A stretch of DNA of 64,000 bases. It comes from Diphasiastrum complanatum (Eukaryota; Streptophyta; Lycopodiopsida; Lycopodiales; Lycopodiaceae). The stretch covers positions 1,311,314 through 1,375,313 of the forward strand of contig CM055112.1 in NCBI GenBank assembly GCA_029204225.1. The letters run 5' to 3'. This document shows positions 55,572 to 64,000 of this stretch, in pieces. Within the stretch, counting starts at the first letter, position 1. Each line of letters opens with the position of its first letter. The translations under genes were made by a program, and so were the position numbers. The notes beneath the pieces were generated by a model. That model worked only from the letters and a program-made list of their open reading frames with translations, was not told the DNA's origin and ran no database searches.

Positions 55572-56333
55572 ATGAAAACTCAACCAATTTTTCATTCGAT
55601 ATATGGAAGACAGTACATTTTGTATACATCCTACAAAAGAAAATACCTGTCATGGCATACTTATTACTCGATATACCCCCCCCCCCCCCCCCCCTCGGCC
55701 TATTCTCCTCCCCAGTACACTATGTACACTCCACATCATCAGTATTCTCCCTTCGGCGGGGCATATCCTATACCTGAGGCCACCCCTGTAGACACTCCCA
55801 GGGCCACATCTCCCACACCAAAGGCCACCCCTATAGACACTCCCATGGCCACATCGCCACCAGCTTCCATCCCATCATCGTATGACATAGACAGGGATGG
55901 TCACATCATTGAGACTAACCATGGTAAGAGAGTCATCTCGCGCATGAGGGAGCTCATGTATATGCACTTTCCCAGAGACATTTATCATGACTGGTGCAAT
56001 GTCAGCGATGGTCACAAGAACCACGTCATTGACCAGCTACATAGTGAGTTCTCTATCCCATTCTAGGTTATGGAATTCACACGAAAATGGATGAGGAGCC
56101 ACATGGGATCTACGATGAGCCATTGCAAATCGGAGATTTGAGATGCAATGAAAGCCGAGAGAGGCAGGCCTTCCTACATGGAGAAAGAGGACTGGAAGTA
56201 TGAGAAGAAAGAGTATCGAGATGATCCAGAATTCTTTAGGCAACAACGAGAGACAACTAGAGTTTGACTAGAGACCACCGGGGCTTCTCACTTGGGCAGT
56301 GGCGACGAGGGATATTTGCGAGCCCACTTTGTA
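55572..56333 (+). pseudogene. Transposase_24-like (En/Spm accessory) protein, unit 1
   Basis: A Pro/Ser/Tyr-rich N-terminus (with a poly-C run at 55,675-55,694 inside) and tandem TPVDTPRATSPTPKATPIDT-like repeats precede SYDIDRDGHIIETNHGKRVI, SRMRELMYMHFPRDIYHDW and IDQLHSEFSIPF. After TAG 56,064 the same frame continues with FTRKWMRSHMGSTMSHCKSE, DAMKAERGRPSYMEKEDWKY, EYRDDPEFFRQQRETTRV and GASHLGSGDEG. The pattern (W-K/R motif, a residue pair R-P, DWKY, PEFxxxxR, then a T/G-S-H/G block) is that of plant Transposase_24/Ptta proteins. A GT donor-like site after FVR at about 56,333 suggests a further exon (56,404-56,515). Confidence 0.6.
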
Positions 56334-57376
56334 AGGGTTTTTTGTAAGACATATTGGAATAAAATGCTCTCTTTATATAATCAAAATTTGGAATGTTTGT
56401 GCAGTGATCCGCGCCATGGGACGGGTCTCCCACACATGACGAGTACATGTATGCGTATTCCCACAGTTCGCAGGCAGTACTCGAGTTATTGGAGAGGTAG
56501 GGCGTGCGTATAAACTAGGATGCTACTCCTTAAGTACAACATCAAATCCATTTTATGTTCTAATTTAAACTTGTTATTCACTCCCACTCCCATACAATTT
56601 TTCGGAAGACTAATTCATGTGTATTGCACATGCAGGAACAACAAGTCCCACATGACGAAGATCATGAGAAGGAATTAGATAGATCTAGCTAGTGTTTTGG
56701 CTCTATAGCTAGCCTTTCCATGTTTACAAATACTTATGTACATATTTTTAAATCTATCATTTTTATTTGTACATTTGTCAACCACCTTGCGATGTAGCTA
56801 GTTTTATTATGTAATCTTGAACCTTGACTATATATGTAATTGAACTATATTTGGCCTTGAACCACGTAGAAATGTTTAATTTATTTGTTATAAAGTATAT
56901 TTATTGTGGTTATTTGTGATTATTATGGTGTAATGTAATTTATTCATCTATGGTTGAATGAAAGAGTCACTTTTTTTGTTCGACCCTAAACCCTAAACTC
57001 ATTTATTTGAATTTATTTCATGTACTCATTAACTCTACAAGGTAGTATTTTCTGGAAATATCTTTTATTGCTTGCAGTAATTATCCCAATCGTATTCTCA
57101 ATGTGTCGTGACACATCTCCAAGTCACGGATCTGGCCGTAGTCGCGGGTCGTCTCGTTTTCATCCATGAGTGACGATGAGGTACTCAGTTATATGGATGG
57201 GATGTCCCCCTCAGTTGTAGACACAAGATCATGGAGAGACTATGGGCTCGTTGGGATGCATGGAGTTCGGCTAGGTTGTCCACATCATCTCGTTTTGAGG
57301 AGATCCAGTCCCCACAACCCTCCGCTAAAGGTGTTCCCCCCTTCCACAAGGGTCTATCCGACGGGAGTCCTTCCCC

Positions 57377-58345
57377 GTGCACTCTAATGCCAGTGCCTCC
57401 TCTAGACATTCCGGACGGAAACACAGCGGCGTCTCTTGTTGTGGCAGTGACGTCGACGGTGTTGTGCTTCATGCGGCCTCGAGTCCCGGACGTCCTGCTA
57501 GCAGGCCTCGTAGTAGGGATTCCTTACATCAAAAAATCCTAACCCAAGAAACAATACGGATGGCGCGTGATACTATGACTCATGCATCTGTCACACCTTA
57601 TTATCCCGACACCCCCACATTCTCTCCTCACATTTTGTCTTCTTCAGTACCCACGTCTCCTATGGGGTCTCCATGTCACCGTGATCCATCTTGCCAAGCC
57701 ACTCCACCCATTTTTTCTCCCATTCAAACCCATGTTGGTTACACTCTCACTCAAACTCCTCCCCAACCTTCTCCTCTTCATACCCCTCTCTACTCTTCTC
57801 GCGATGTCCATCAAACTCCTCTCCAAATTTCTCCTGTTGTAGTCAATTCTCCCACTCCTCTCGACACTCCCTTTGCCACCTCTCCATCAACTGACGTCTT
57901 GCCATCCTATGACATAGATGTAGAGAAGCACATAGTGGAGGATCACTGTGGTGGTCGCGTCATCACTCGCATGAGACAACTCATGCATGTGGTCTTCAAC
58001 AGGGACATTTTCAAGGACTGGCACAAACAAGTGATGAGAAAAAAATTTATGTCGTTGATCAATTGTATAGAGAATTTCCAATCCCCTCCCTTGATTTGAA
58101 ATTTGACCGAATCTGGATAGGACGACGCATGATGAGCCACCAAAAATTGGAGATTCAAGATGCGGTGAGAGCTGGCAAATCTAGGCCATGGAACATGCAC
58201 AAGGACAATTGGAAGTATGCAAAGAAAAAATGTCGAAAAATCTAGCTCGTTTCAAGCAACAAAGAGAGGCAGCTAAGAAGTGTATGTAGACGACAAGGCA
58301 CTCACACCTGGGCAATGGTGGCCAAGATTCTTTTCAGGCCCATTT
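57377..58345 (+). pseudogene. Transposase_24-like protein, unit 2 (tandem paralogue)
   Basis: It has the same design as unit 1: a long Ser/Pro/Thr-rich N-terminus, then SYDIDVEKHIVEDHCGGRVI, TRMRQLMHVVFNRDIFKDWH, a frameshift near 58,070, then EFPIPSLDLKFDRIWIGRRM, EIQDAVRAGKSRPWNMHKDN, NWKYAKKKCRK and a GNGGQDSFQAHF-like end. Unit 2 lies 1.8 kb downstream of unit 1 in the same orientation; residue identity in the conserved part is roughly half. Sequence at 57,120-57,376 may be further 5' exon (SRGSSRFHP-like). Confidence 0.6.
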
Positions 58346-59196
58346 CGTAAGTCTTCCCAACCATAAATTGAATTTGATATTGTTGTAATTCATATTTTAT
58401 TTGTCAATTTGGTTAAATTAAATTACAATCACCGATTTGTCGGATCATACAGAAATTTGTCGTAAAGCTAAGTCCTCTACATGGATCTTCAATTGCATGG
58501 ATTCCAGTTTTAGGACAGCAAGGTTATAACGATGTCCATGGGAGAACCTTGACCACCACTTCCAAGGTGAGAAGGTCTCTGAAGTATTTTCTTGGAGCTT
58601 CTTAGCAACCTCTCATTGTTGTTTGATGCAATTTGGATTTTCAGGGAATCCTTTCTTCAGTGAATATATATTCGTTGAAGTTAAGTTTCTTTCATGAATT
58701 TTTAAGTGCTTAATATGTAGCTCAAATAAATTTTGTAAATTTTTTTATTAACAATTATGAGCAAATGATTTTGCTTACCAACTTCATAAGAAGTGGTGCA
58801 AAAGACTCCTGGGATCGGATGGAGTCCATTTTTAGAGCAGAATTTACTGGCCCCATTCTGCCCTGAATTTTTTTTTTTTGATTTTGTAACCCTCAAAATA
58901 ATCCTCAGAATAGGGTGCCATTTTGAAAGGGGTATATCACTCGGAAGAGACTTCCTGAAAACCAATATGAAGTGTCTAAAAATTGAAGGTATACTTGGTA
59001 GTGCACTTACCACACAACCGATTACACTTCAAACAAGGAAATCCACAGGGAAGAATAATCTGCACTTTTACCACTTCGTTGCATACTCCATTGAATTCTC
59101 GTAAAAGTGTCAGGATTCCATATCACACAATGGAAAAATCCCCACAATTCGAGATTTCTCTTGAACACAAATCAACGGCTAAACAAGCCTAGAATT
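58346..59196. other. No recognised gene; leader region of a minus-strand gypsy
   Basis: The last part (58,790-59,196) follows the primer site at 59,209 in minus orientation and may be leader of a lost element. No coding similarity was recognised. Confidence 0.4.
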
Positions 59197-59209
59197 GGCT
59201 CTGATACCA
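59197..59209 (-). other. Primer-binding site (tRNA-iMet) next to the gypsy-type LTR
   Basis: TGGTATCAGAGCC on the minus strand, one base from the LTR at 59,211. Confidence 0.8.
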
Positions 59210-59210
59210 A

Positions 59211-59702
59211 TATAAAGTCCTCAATCCAAGGATCCTATTCTAAGCATGCCAATCACAAGCAATACGAGGGAACCTGATGGTGGACAAACCAACCCAACCA
59301 ACCTAGATCGAACAGATCTAGCCCCCAAGCTATGGATCAATCACAAAGAGGAGTATGGCATCACACCAGCAGCATCCAGCCACTGGTCATGCTATCAAGC
59401 ATACACTAGTGAGAGCCCAAGAGGTATACTTATACCCTCCAAGGCCCATGCACTACTAGTAGTGCACTGTAACACCTCACTAGACACCTCTGCAGCCTAT
59501 CTGGGCCACATCATCCAGTTCCCCAATGACTCACTGATAGACCCATACAAATCCACCATCAAGTGTTTAGGCCTACAACCATTAATTATGACCATGTACA
59601 CATAACGTCCCCAATTCCCTTATAGTCACAATTAACTTATGGGTTGTTGGCTACTGGTCCCTAGCATGGACAGGCTATCCAAGACCAGTCATGGGCATGA
59701 CA
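59211..59702 (-). repeat. LTR (492 bp), twin of 2,261-2,753, flanked by both PBS and PPT
   Basis: Very similar to 2,261-2,753 over its whole length. On the minus strand it starts TGTCATGCCC after a purine tract (complement of TTCTTCCCCCCTTA, 59,703-59,716) and ends CTTTATA before the primer site. So one LTR is followed by 5' leader and preceded by 3' internal sequence. Confidence 0.8.
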
Positions 59703-59730
59703 TTCTTCCCCCCTTATTCAAGTTCTGTCC

Positions 59731-60075
59731 TCAGAACTTTAATCTGGGATGCTTGAAACCACTAGCAATACATTTTTCATCTTTCAAGATAGAACATGCT
59801 CCATGCTTGAAATGTAGATCTAATCCACTATCCATAAGTTGTCCTAAACTCAACAAGTTCTTTGTAATTGAAGGTACATAAAGAACATTGTCTAGATCTA
59901 TTTTTTTAGATGATCCTAGATATAAAGGAATGGATCCAACACCTACAATCTCACATTCTTGATCACTTGCAGTGAAAATAAATCTCTTAGAACTATTGTA
60001 AGAAAGTAGATTAGAAAAGTAGTCTTTTTGGTGAGTCATGTGAGAGCTTGCCCCACTATCAATCCACCAAGTGTC
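59731..60075 (-). pseudogene. Copia protease (minus strand), 3'-truncated
   Basis: After a stop at about 60,076 the frame reads a DSGAS active-site block, MTHQKDYFSNLLSYN, FTASDQECEIVGVGSIPLYL and NVLYVPSITKNLLSLGQLMD, typical of copia protease. It ends at about 59,735, where gypsy 3' internal sequence and PPT begin, so the rest of Pol is lost. Confidence 0.85.
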
Positions 60076-60976
60076 TTAATTAGATGTTTGTGGTGAGGAT
60101 ACCATCAAAGATAGATTGCCTTCTTCCTCCTTTTCAAGCACAAGATCGTCTTGATTGTCCCTCTCTTGGGCATTCTTCTTCTTGTAGCACTCGAATGCAA
60201 AATGTCTTTTTTTTCCACAAAAGAAACATTTTAGCTTTTTTTTGTCCTTCTTGCTCTTGTCTTTGGAACTTGATGCTCCATCTTTGTTCTCCATCTCCAT
60301 GTCTCGAGTCTTCTTGGATGGAAAGTTCTTCTTCTTGCCTTTCAAAGAAAAGTTAGCTTTTTCATCACCATCATTCAAAGATAAGGAACTCATCCTACTT
60401 TTGATATGAAGCATTCTATTCTCTTCACTAACAAGCACACTTTGAAGTTTTTCAATACTAGTAAGTGAATCTTGAATAGCGAAGGTTTGAACAAGATTGG
60501 AATAATCATCTCCTAATCCATTCAAAATGATTTGAACTAATTCTTCATCTTTGATTTTATCATCTATAGAAGACAACTCCTTATTCAAAGATTTGATCCT
60601 AAAGACATAATTTTGGGCACTTTCACTACTTCCTTTCATGCCTTGAAGGATTTGATTCCTAAGCATGAGTATCCTTGAAGTGTTCTTGGATCCATAAATG
60701 GCTTTTAATGAATCCCATGCCTCTTTGGATGTGGTACAAGATGAGATTTCTTTCAAAAGTTCATTATCTACATTCATTTTTATGCAATGTAATGCAACTC
60801 TACATCTCTTTTTAAACTTAGCCAATTCCTCCTTGAGGTTCTACTTCCACCTCAAGTACTATGTCATAAAGATCATGAAGTACAGGCAAAGACTCCATTT
60901 GAACTATCCAAGTAGCATAGTTAGTGGATGTAAGTCTTTCACTAGCTTCAAGCAAAAAACCACCCATTGATGCCAT
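60076..60976 (-). pseudogene. Copia Gag with zinc knuckle (minus strand)
   Basis: Start at ATG 60,976 (MASMGGFLLEASERLT), one frameshift near 60,835, then 249 open codons: FKKRCRVALHCIKMNVDNEL, TTSKEAWDSLKAIYGSKNTS, LNKELSSIDDKIKDEELVQI, NGLGDDYSNLVQTFAIQDSL, a Lys-rich linker and KLKCFFCGKKRHFAFECYKK (CX2CX4HX4C). This is the best preserved Gag in the window. The knuckle binds RNA, and Gag forms the virus-like particle. Confidence 0.9.
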
Positions 60977-61565
60977 TTTTTAATGTGAAAAAGCACTAGA
61001 AACTCTTATGGTTTCTCTAAGAAATCTGAACCTAAAGTCTTCTAGCAATTTAGAAAGCTTATAGACTCAATCCTATCACTCATGAACCAAACTAGAATGA
61101 TGGAAATTTAGATTCTAGTCTCGAACTTGCAAAATCACTCCTTAATCTATGATTTTTAGCAATTTCTCTCTTCAACCTCAACATAAACTCAAAAAATCAG
61201 AGAAGATCAATAAGTGCACCTAATTCAAGCTTCAATTTTAATTTTTTGGCTGATCTAACCCAAGAACTAGTCAACTAACTAGATTTACTATAGAAATTGC
61301 TTGATTTTGCACCAAAAATCACTCATATTGGGTATGTGAGTCAAATTCTACAAATTTTTGAAATTTCTGGGTCATAACCGGAGCTGTATGGCCTCACATG
61401 TGTGAAAAGGGTTCCTACAGCCCACAACAAGATCCAGACCAAAGATTTTGAGGATAGCTATCAAATCCAACTCGCTACACAAAATTTGACTAGTTTTTAA
61501 AAAATTGCTAATTTTGGCTTTTATTTGGATTAACCCTATCAATTTCAACAAAACCTCATGTATTA
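60977..61565 (-). other. Copia 5' leader (non-coding)
   Basis: Lies between the primer site at 61,566-61,578 and the Gag start. It contains one TCACATGTGTGAAAAG palindrome at 61,394-61,409. No coding sequence. Confidence 0.7.
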
Positions 61566-61578
61566 GGCTCTGATACCA
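61566..61578 (-). other. Primer-binding site (tRNA-iMet) of the 60-62 kb copia
   Basis: TGGTATCAGAGCC on the minus strand, immediately next to the LTR start at 61,579. Confidence 0.9.
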
Positions 61579-62400
61579 TGTGAAAAAAGTACAAAAAGGA
61601 CCAAGAGTGGATCCTAATATGATCCTGAAGAGGGATTGGTTGTCAGATTACTTGATCTATCAATTGACTTGAGATTAAGATCAATCTAGGTCAATTCTAG
61701 ACACAAAATCCTAACAAGAACAATCATTTATTGAAGGTAGGTGTAATTTTTGGTTTCACACGTGTGAAACACTGTCTGAGTATGGACTCTAACCTGAAAA
61801 TCAAGTCCACATTGATAGCACCTCAAAACAATCAAAACAAATGTAGACAAATGGAGAGAATCACTCAAAATTGCTTCCAAAATCAAGATTGGTGTCTCAC
61901 ATTGATTATGGCCAAATAAGCCTTTATATATACACTTTTGAAGCTCGAGGTACTGCTCATGCATCAGATTTCACACGTGTGAGGATGTCTTGTCACCATC
62001 ATGCGATTTGACACTTGGATCAAAACTTTCCATTTTGGGCATTTTTGCTCTATTTTCCTACTATATGGAGATCTTCATGGAAATCTTCTAGAAGCAAAAA
62101 CTCACCTACTTCAGCTATTTCCACACATGTGAGCTGTCCTCTACACATGGGACGTGACACCTATTCAAAATATTTGGCTCATGCAATCATTAGATTGGTG
62201 CCATGTGTCATATCTCTAGAAAACTAGTTTTTGGCCATTTTACCCACTAGAATCTGAATTAAATCATATGTACAAGATATATGATTATGGTACATGAAAA
62301 GTACACTAGTTTCACACGTGGGAATAGGCTCCACACATGTGTGTCTATCCTATATACAAGATTTATGGCCTCTACCAAGTTTATTTTTGCATTTTTCACA
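61579..62400 (-). repeat. Copia 5' LTR (822 bp)
   Basis: Ends are TGTGAAAA...TTTTTCACA, the same terminal style as the 888-bp LTRs at 46 and 49 kb, though the body differs. Several TTCACACGTGTGAA-like palindromes occur inside (61,755; 61,970; 62,120; 62,311; 62,330). A (CA)n run borders the outer end. Confidence 0.85.
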
Positions 62401-62662
62401 ACACACACACACACACACACATTAAAATCTAACAATCTATTACTACCCAACACTATCTATATCTATTTGTCTATTAACCTAAATTATAGATCAATGCAAA
62501 ATTCAAAACACATACACATCCTCTCAAACACACACATACACTATCTTAAATAATTCTAACAATCTATTATAAACAATATTTATAATTTTCTATCAAACAC
62601 TGTTTATTTATCTATCACTCTTAAAATCCCTCAACGAATGCATAATACAAAACACACACACA

Positions 62663-62720
<58 letters not shown>

Positions 62721-62825
62721 AAAATTTAAATCAATGCAAAATGTTAAACACGAACACACACACACACAATCTATTCATCTACTACCCTAGATCTTAATCA
62801 AATCTCACACACACACACACACACA

Positions 62826-62861
<36 letters not shown>

Positions 62862-63050
62862 TATCTTAAATTCAAAATACAAGACACAATATATACACAC
62901 TTCTTCCTCTTCTCTCCACCCCCTTCTCTCTCCTTTTTTTTTTTCTCTCTCTCTCTCTCTCAAATCTTAAATCTTACATCAATGTAAAATGCTAAATATG
63001 TTCTCTCTCTCTCTCTCTCATCTATCATTCTTTGTCCTAAATAAATATAA
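62399..63050. repeat. Cluster of (CA)n and (CT)n microsatellites
   Basis: Several arrays: (AC)n at 62,400-62,421, 62,651-62,664 and 62,802-62,827; (CT)n at 62,665-62,715, 62,829-62,859, 62,945-62,961 and 63,002-63,019. Between them ATCTAACAATCTATTA-like pieces recur, so the cluster itself seems duplicated. Confidence 0.95.
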
Positions 63051-63059
63051 ATCTAACAA

Positions 63060-64000
63060 TCTATTACTACCATAGTGTAGCGCAGGCATCCCAAAGGGAG
63101 CCGGGAACCACAACTTAGCTTCCCAGCCTTCAACTCTTGCCATCCGAACCCACTTGACAACAAGCAGCCAACTCGCCAACAACGATCAAACTTAACCAAC
63201 TTGAAGTTCCGAAAACCAACATTGAGATCCAACCTGGCGCCATGCCATATCAGGGGTCCCGATGTGGGTGACTTCCCTCCAAGCAAGCCGCCTGACATAC
63301 ATCAAACTTAACCAACTCGAAGCTTCATTACAAACGAGTAACATCCATTCCAAACAAGCGGTCTGACTTACATCAGACTCAACCAACTGAAAGCTTCGTC
63401 ACGAGCGCTGGAAGCCAACCTGGCGCCACGCCAGACTGGACAACCATAAACAGGTAACTTCCACCCAAGCAAGCCATCCAACTCAGCCGATAGGTTAGAG
63501 CCCGTTCCCCAAGAGCTTAACCCATTCACGTTCATGCAAGGAACACTCAGAACCACAAGTCGCGACAGATATGGAGACAACCAGTTCCTGGACCAAATGG
63601 TCCTGACAGCATAACACTGGCGCCACGGACCGAATGGTCCCGCCGACATACCGCTGGCGTCCCGGGATACGACCCTCAGCTATGTGCCAGGTAAAAAATT
63701 TTGAAAGCGGCCTTACAACTGGCGCTTTTACCGAACACTGAAACCCAGAAGGTAATCAGAGTTAGTTTGAGAAAAATCCCACTTTATTGATAAATCTGAG
63801 AAGGTTACATTTCAAGTGTGTGACGACCCTAGTCTCCGAGGCGCTAGCATGCCAAGGCGAGAGCCATGACAACATTCCAGCAAGGGAGGCTGAGACTTGG
63901 TTGGAGCTCGTCCTGAGTCGCAACCCGCGCTCCCCTATAGTATTGGTGTGATTCGGCACCCCCCCTTATACCAATCACTCTACCCAAGCTGGTAAAGCAC
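63060..64000 (-). repeat. GC-rich LTR-like sequence, probably gypsy
   Basis: A sharp change to GC-rich DNA. On the minus strand, GGGGGGTGCCGAATCACACC and ACTATAGGGGAGC near 63,925-63,965 resemble 33,311-33,350 in the chromovirus LTR, and TCAATAAAGTGGGATTTTTC (63,795 to 63,776) looks like a polyadenylation region. Internal repeats such as CATCAAACTTAACCAACT (63,184; 63,301) and AACCTGGCGCCACGCCA (63,232; 63,417) are visible. No coding frame with known motifs is present. Confidence 0.5.

Noticed and set aside
56984-56997. CCCTAAACCCTAAAC, a plant telomere-like repeat
   Set aside because: Only two units; too short to call an interstitial telomere. The degenerate TTAGGG-like run at 13,795-13,835 is rejected for the same reason.

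Overview
The window is plant nuclear DNA from a repeat-rich, gene-poor genome. Almost every recognisable reading frame is a Ty1/copia, Ty3/gypsy or CACTA (En/Spm) protein, usually broken by stops, frameshifts or internal deletions. Long (GA)n/(CT)n arrays, tRNA-iMet primer-binding sites (TGGTATCAGAGC) and GT-AG introns fit a vascular plant with a large genome. I cannot name the species from this sequence; a gymnosperm or another large-genome lineage is only a guess.

Layout: 0-2.3 kb is a plus-strand copia (LTR end, PBS, gag, integrase, start of RT) cut by a minus-strand gypsy LTR and integrase tail (2.26-3.44 kb). 3.4-7.0 kb holds no recognised gene. A GC-rich candidate first exon starts at 7,024. 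Copia RT/RNase H pieces lie at 7.86-8.5 and 10.7-11.0 kb. GA arrays and three 370-bp tandem units (12.9-14.9 kb) precede a minus-strand copia with two long direct repeats (14.9-18.9 kb). At 38.4-39.8 kb is a copia gag-protease, at 40.4-42.0 kb an unrecognised multi-exon gene relic, at 42.1-45.3 kb a gypsy lacking RT, at 45.8-50.0 kb a tandem LTR arrangement of a short copia, at 50-52.5 kb gypsy and copia debris, at 55.6-58.4 kb two tandem Transposase_24-like pseudogenes, and at 59.2-62.4 kb another gypsy LTR plus a copia gag-protease with its 5' LTR. The end is microsatellite-rich and then GC-rich LTR-like DNA.

The most interesting part is 19.46-37.69 kb. It is arranged as a mirror image: arm A (one intact small secreted-protein gene plus the C-terminal end of a CACTA TNP2 transposase), block C (a TNP2 exon) and block P (copia RT) are followed by the centre and then P', C' and A' in opposite orientation. 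The left copy keeps most of TNP2 but lost its DUF4216-like part. The right copy keeps the DUF4216-like part, lost most of TNP2 and carries a chromovirus in a TNP2 intron. Each arm carries the same intact 141-residue secreted-peptide-like gene (20,481-20,906 plus; 36,219-36,644 minus; six residues differ). These two genes are the only complete, non-transposon-like coding sequences I can support here. They look either captured by the CACTA element or co-duplicated with it.
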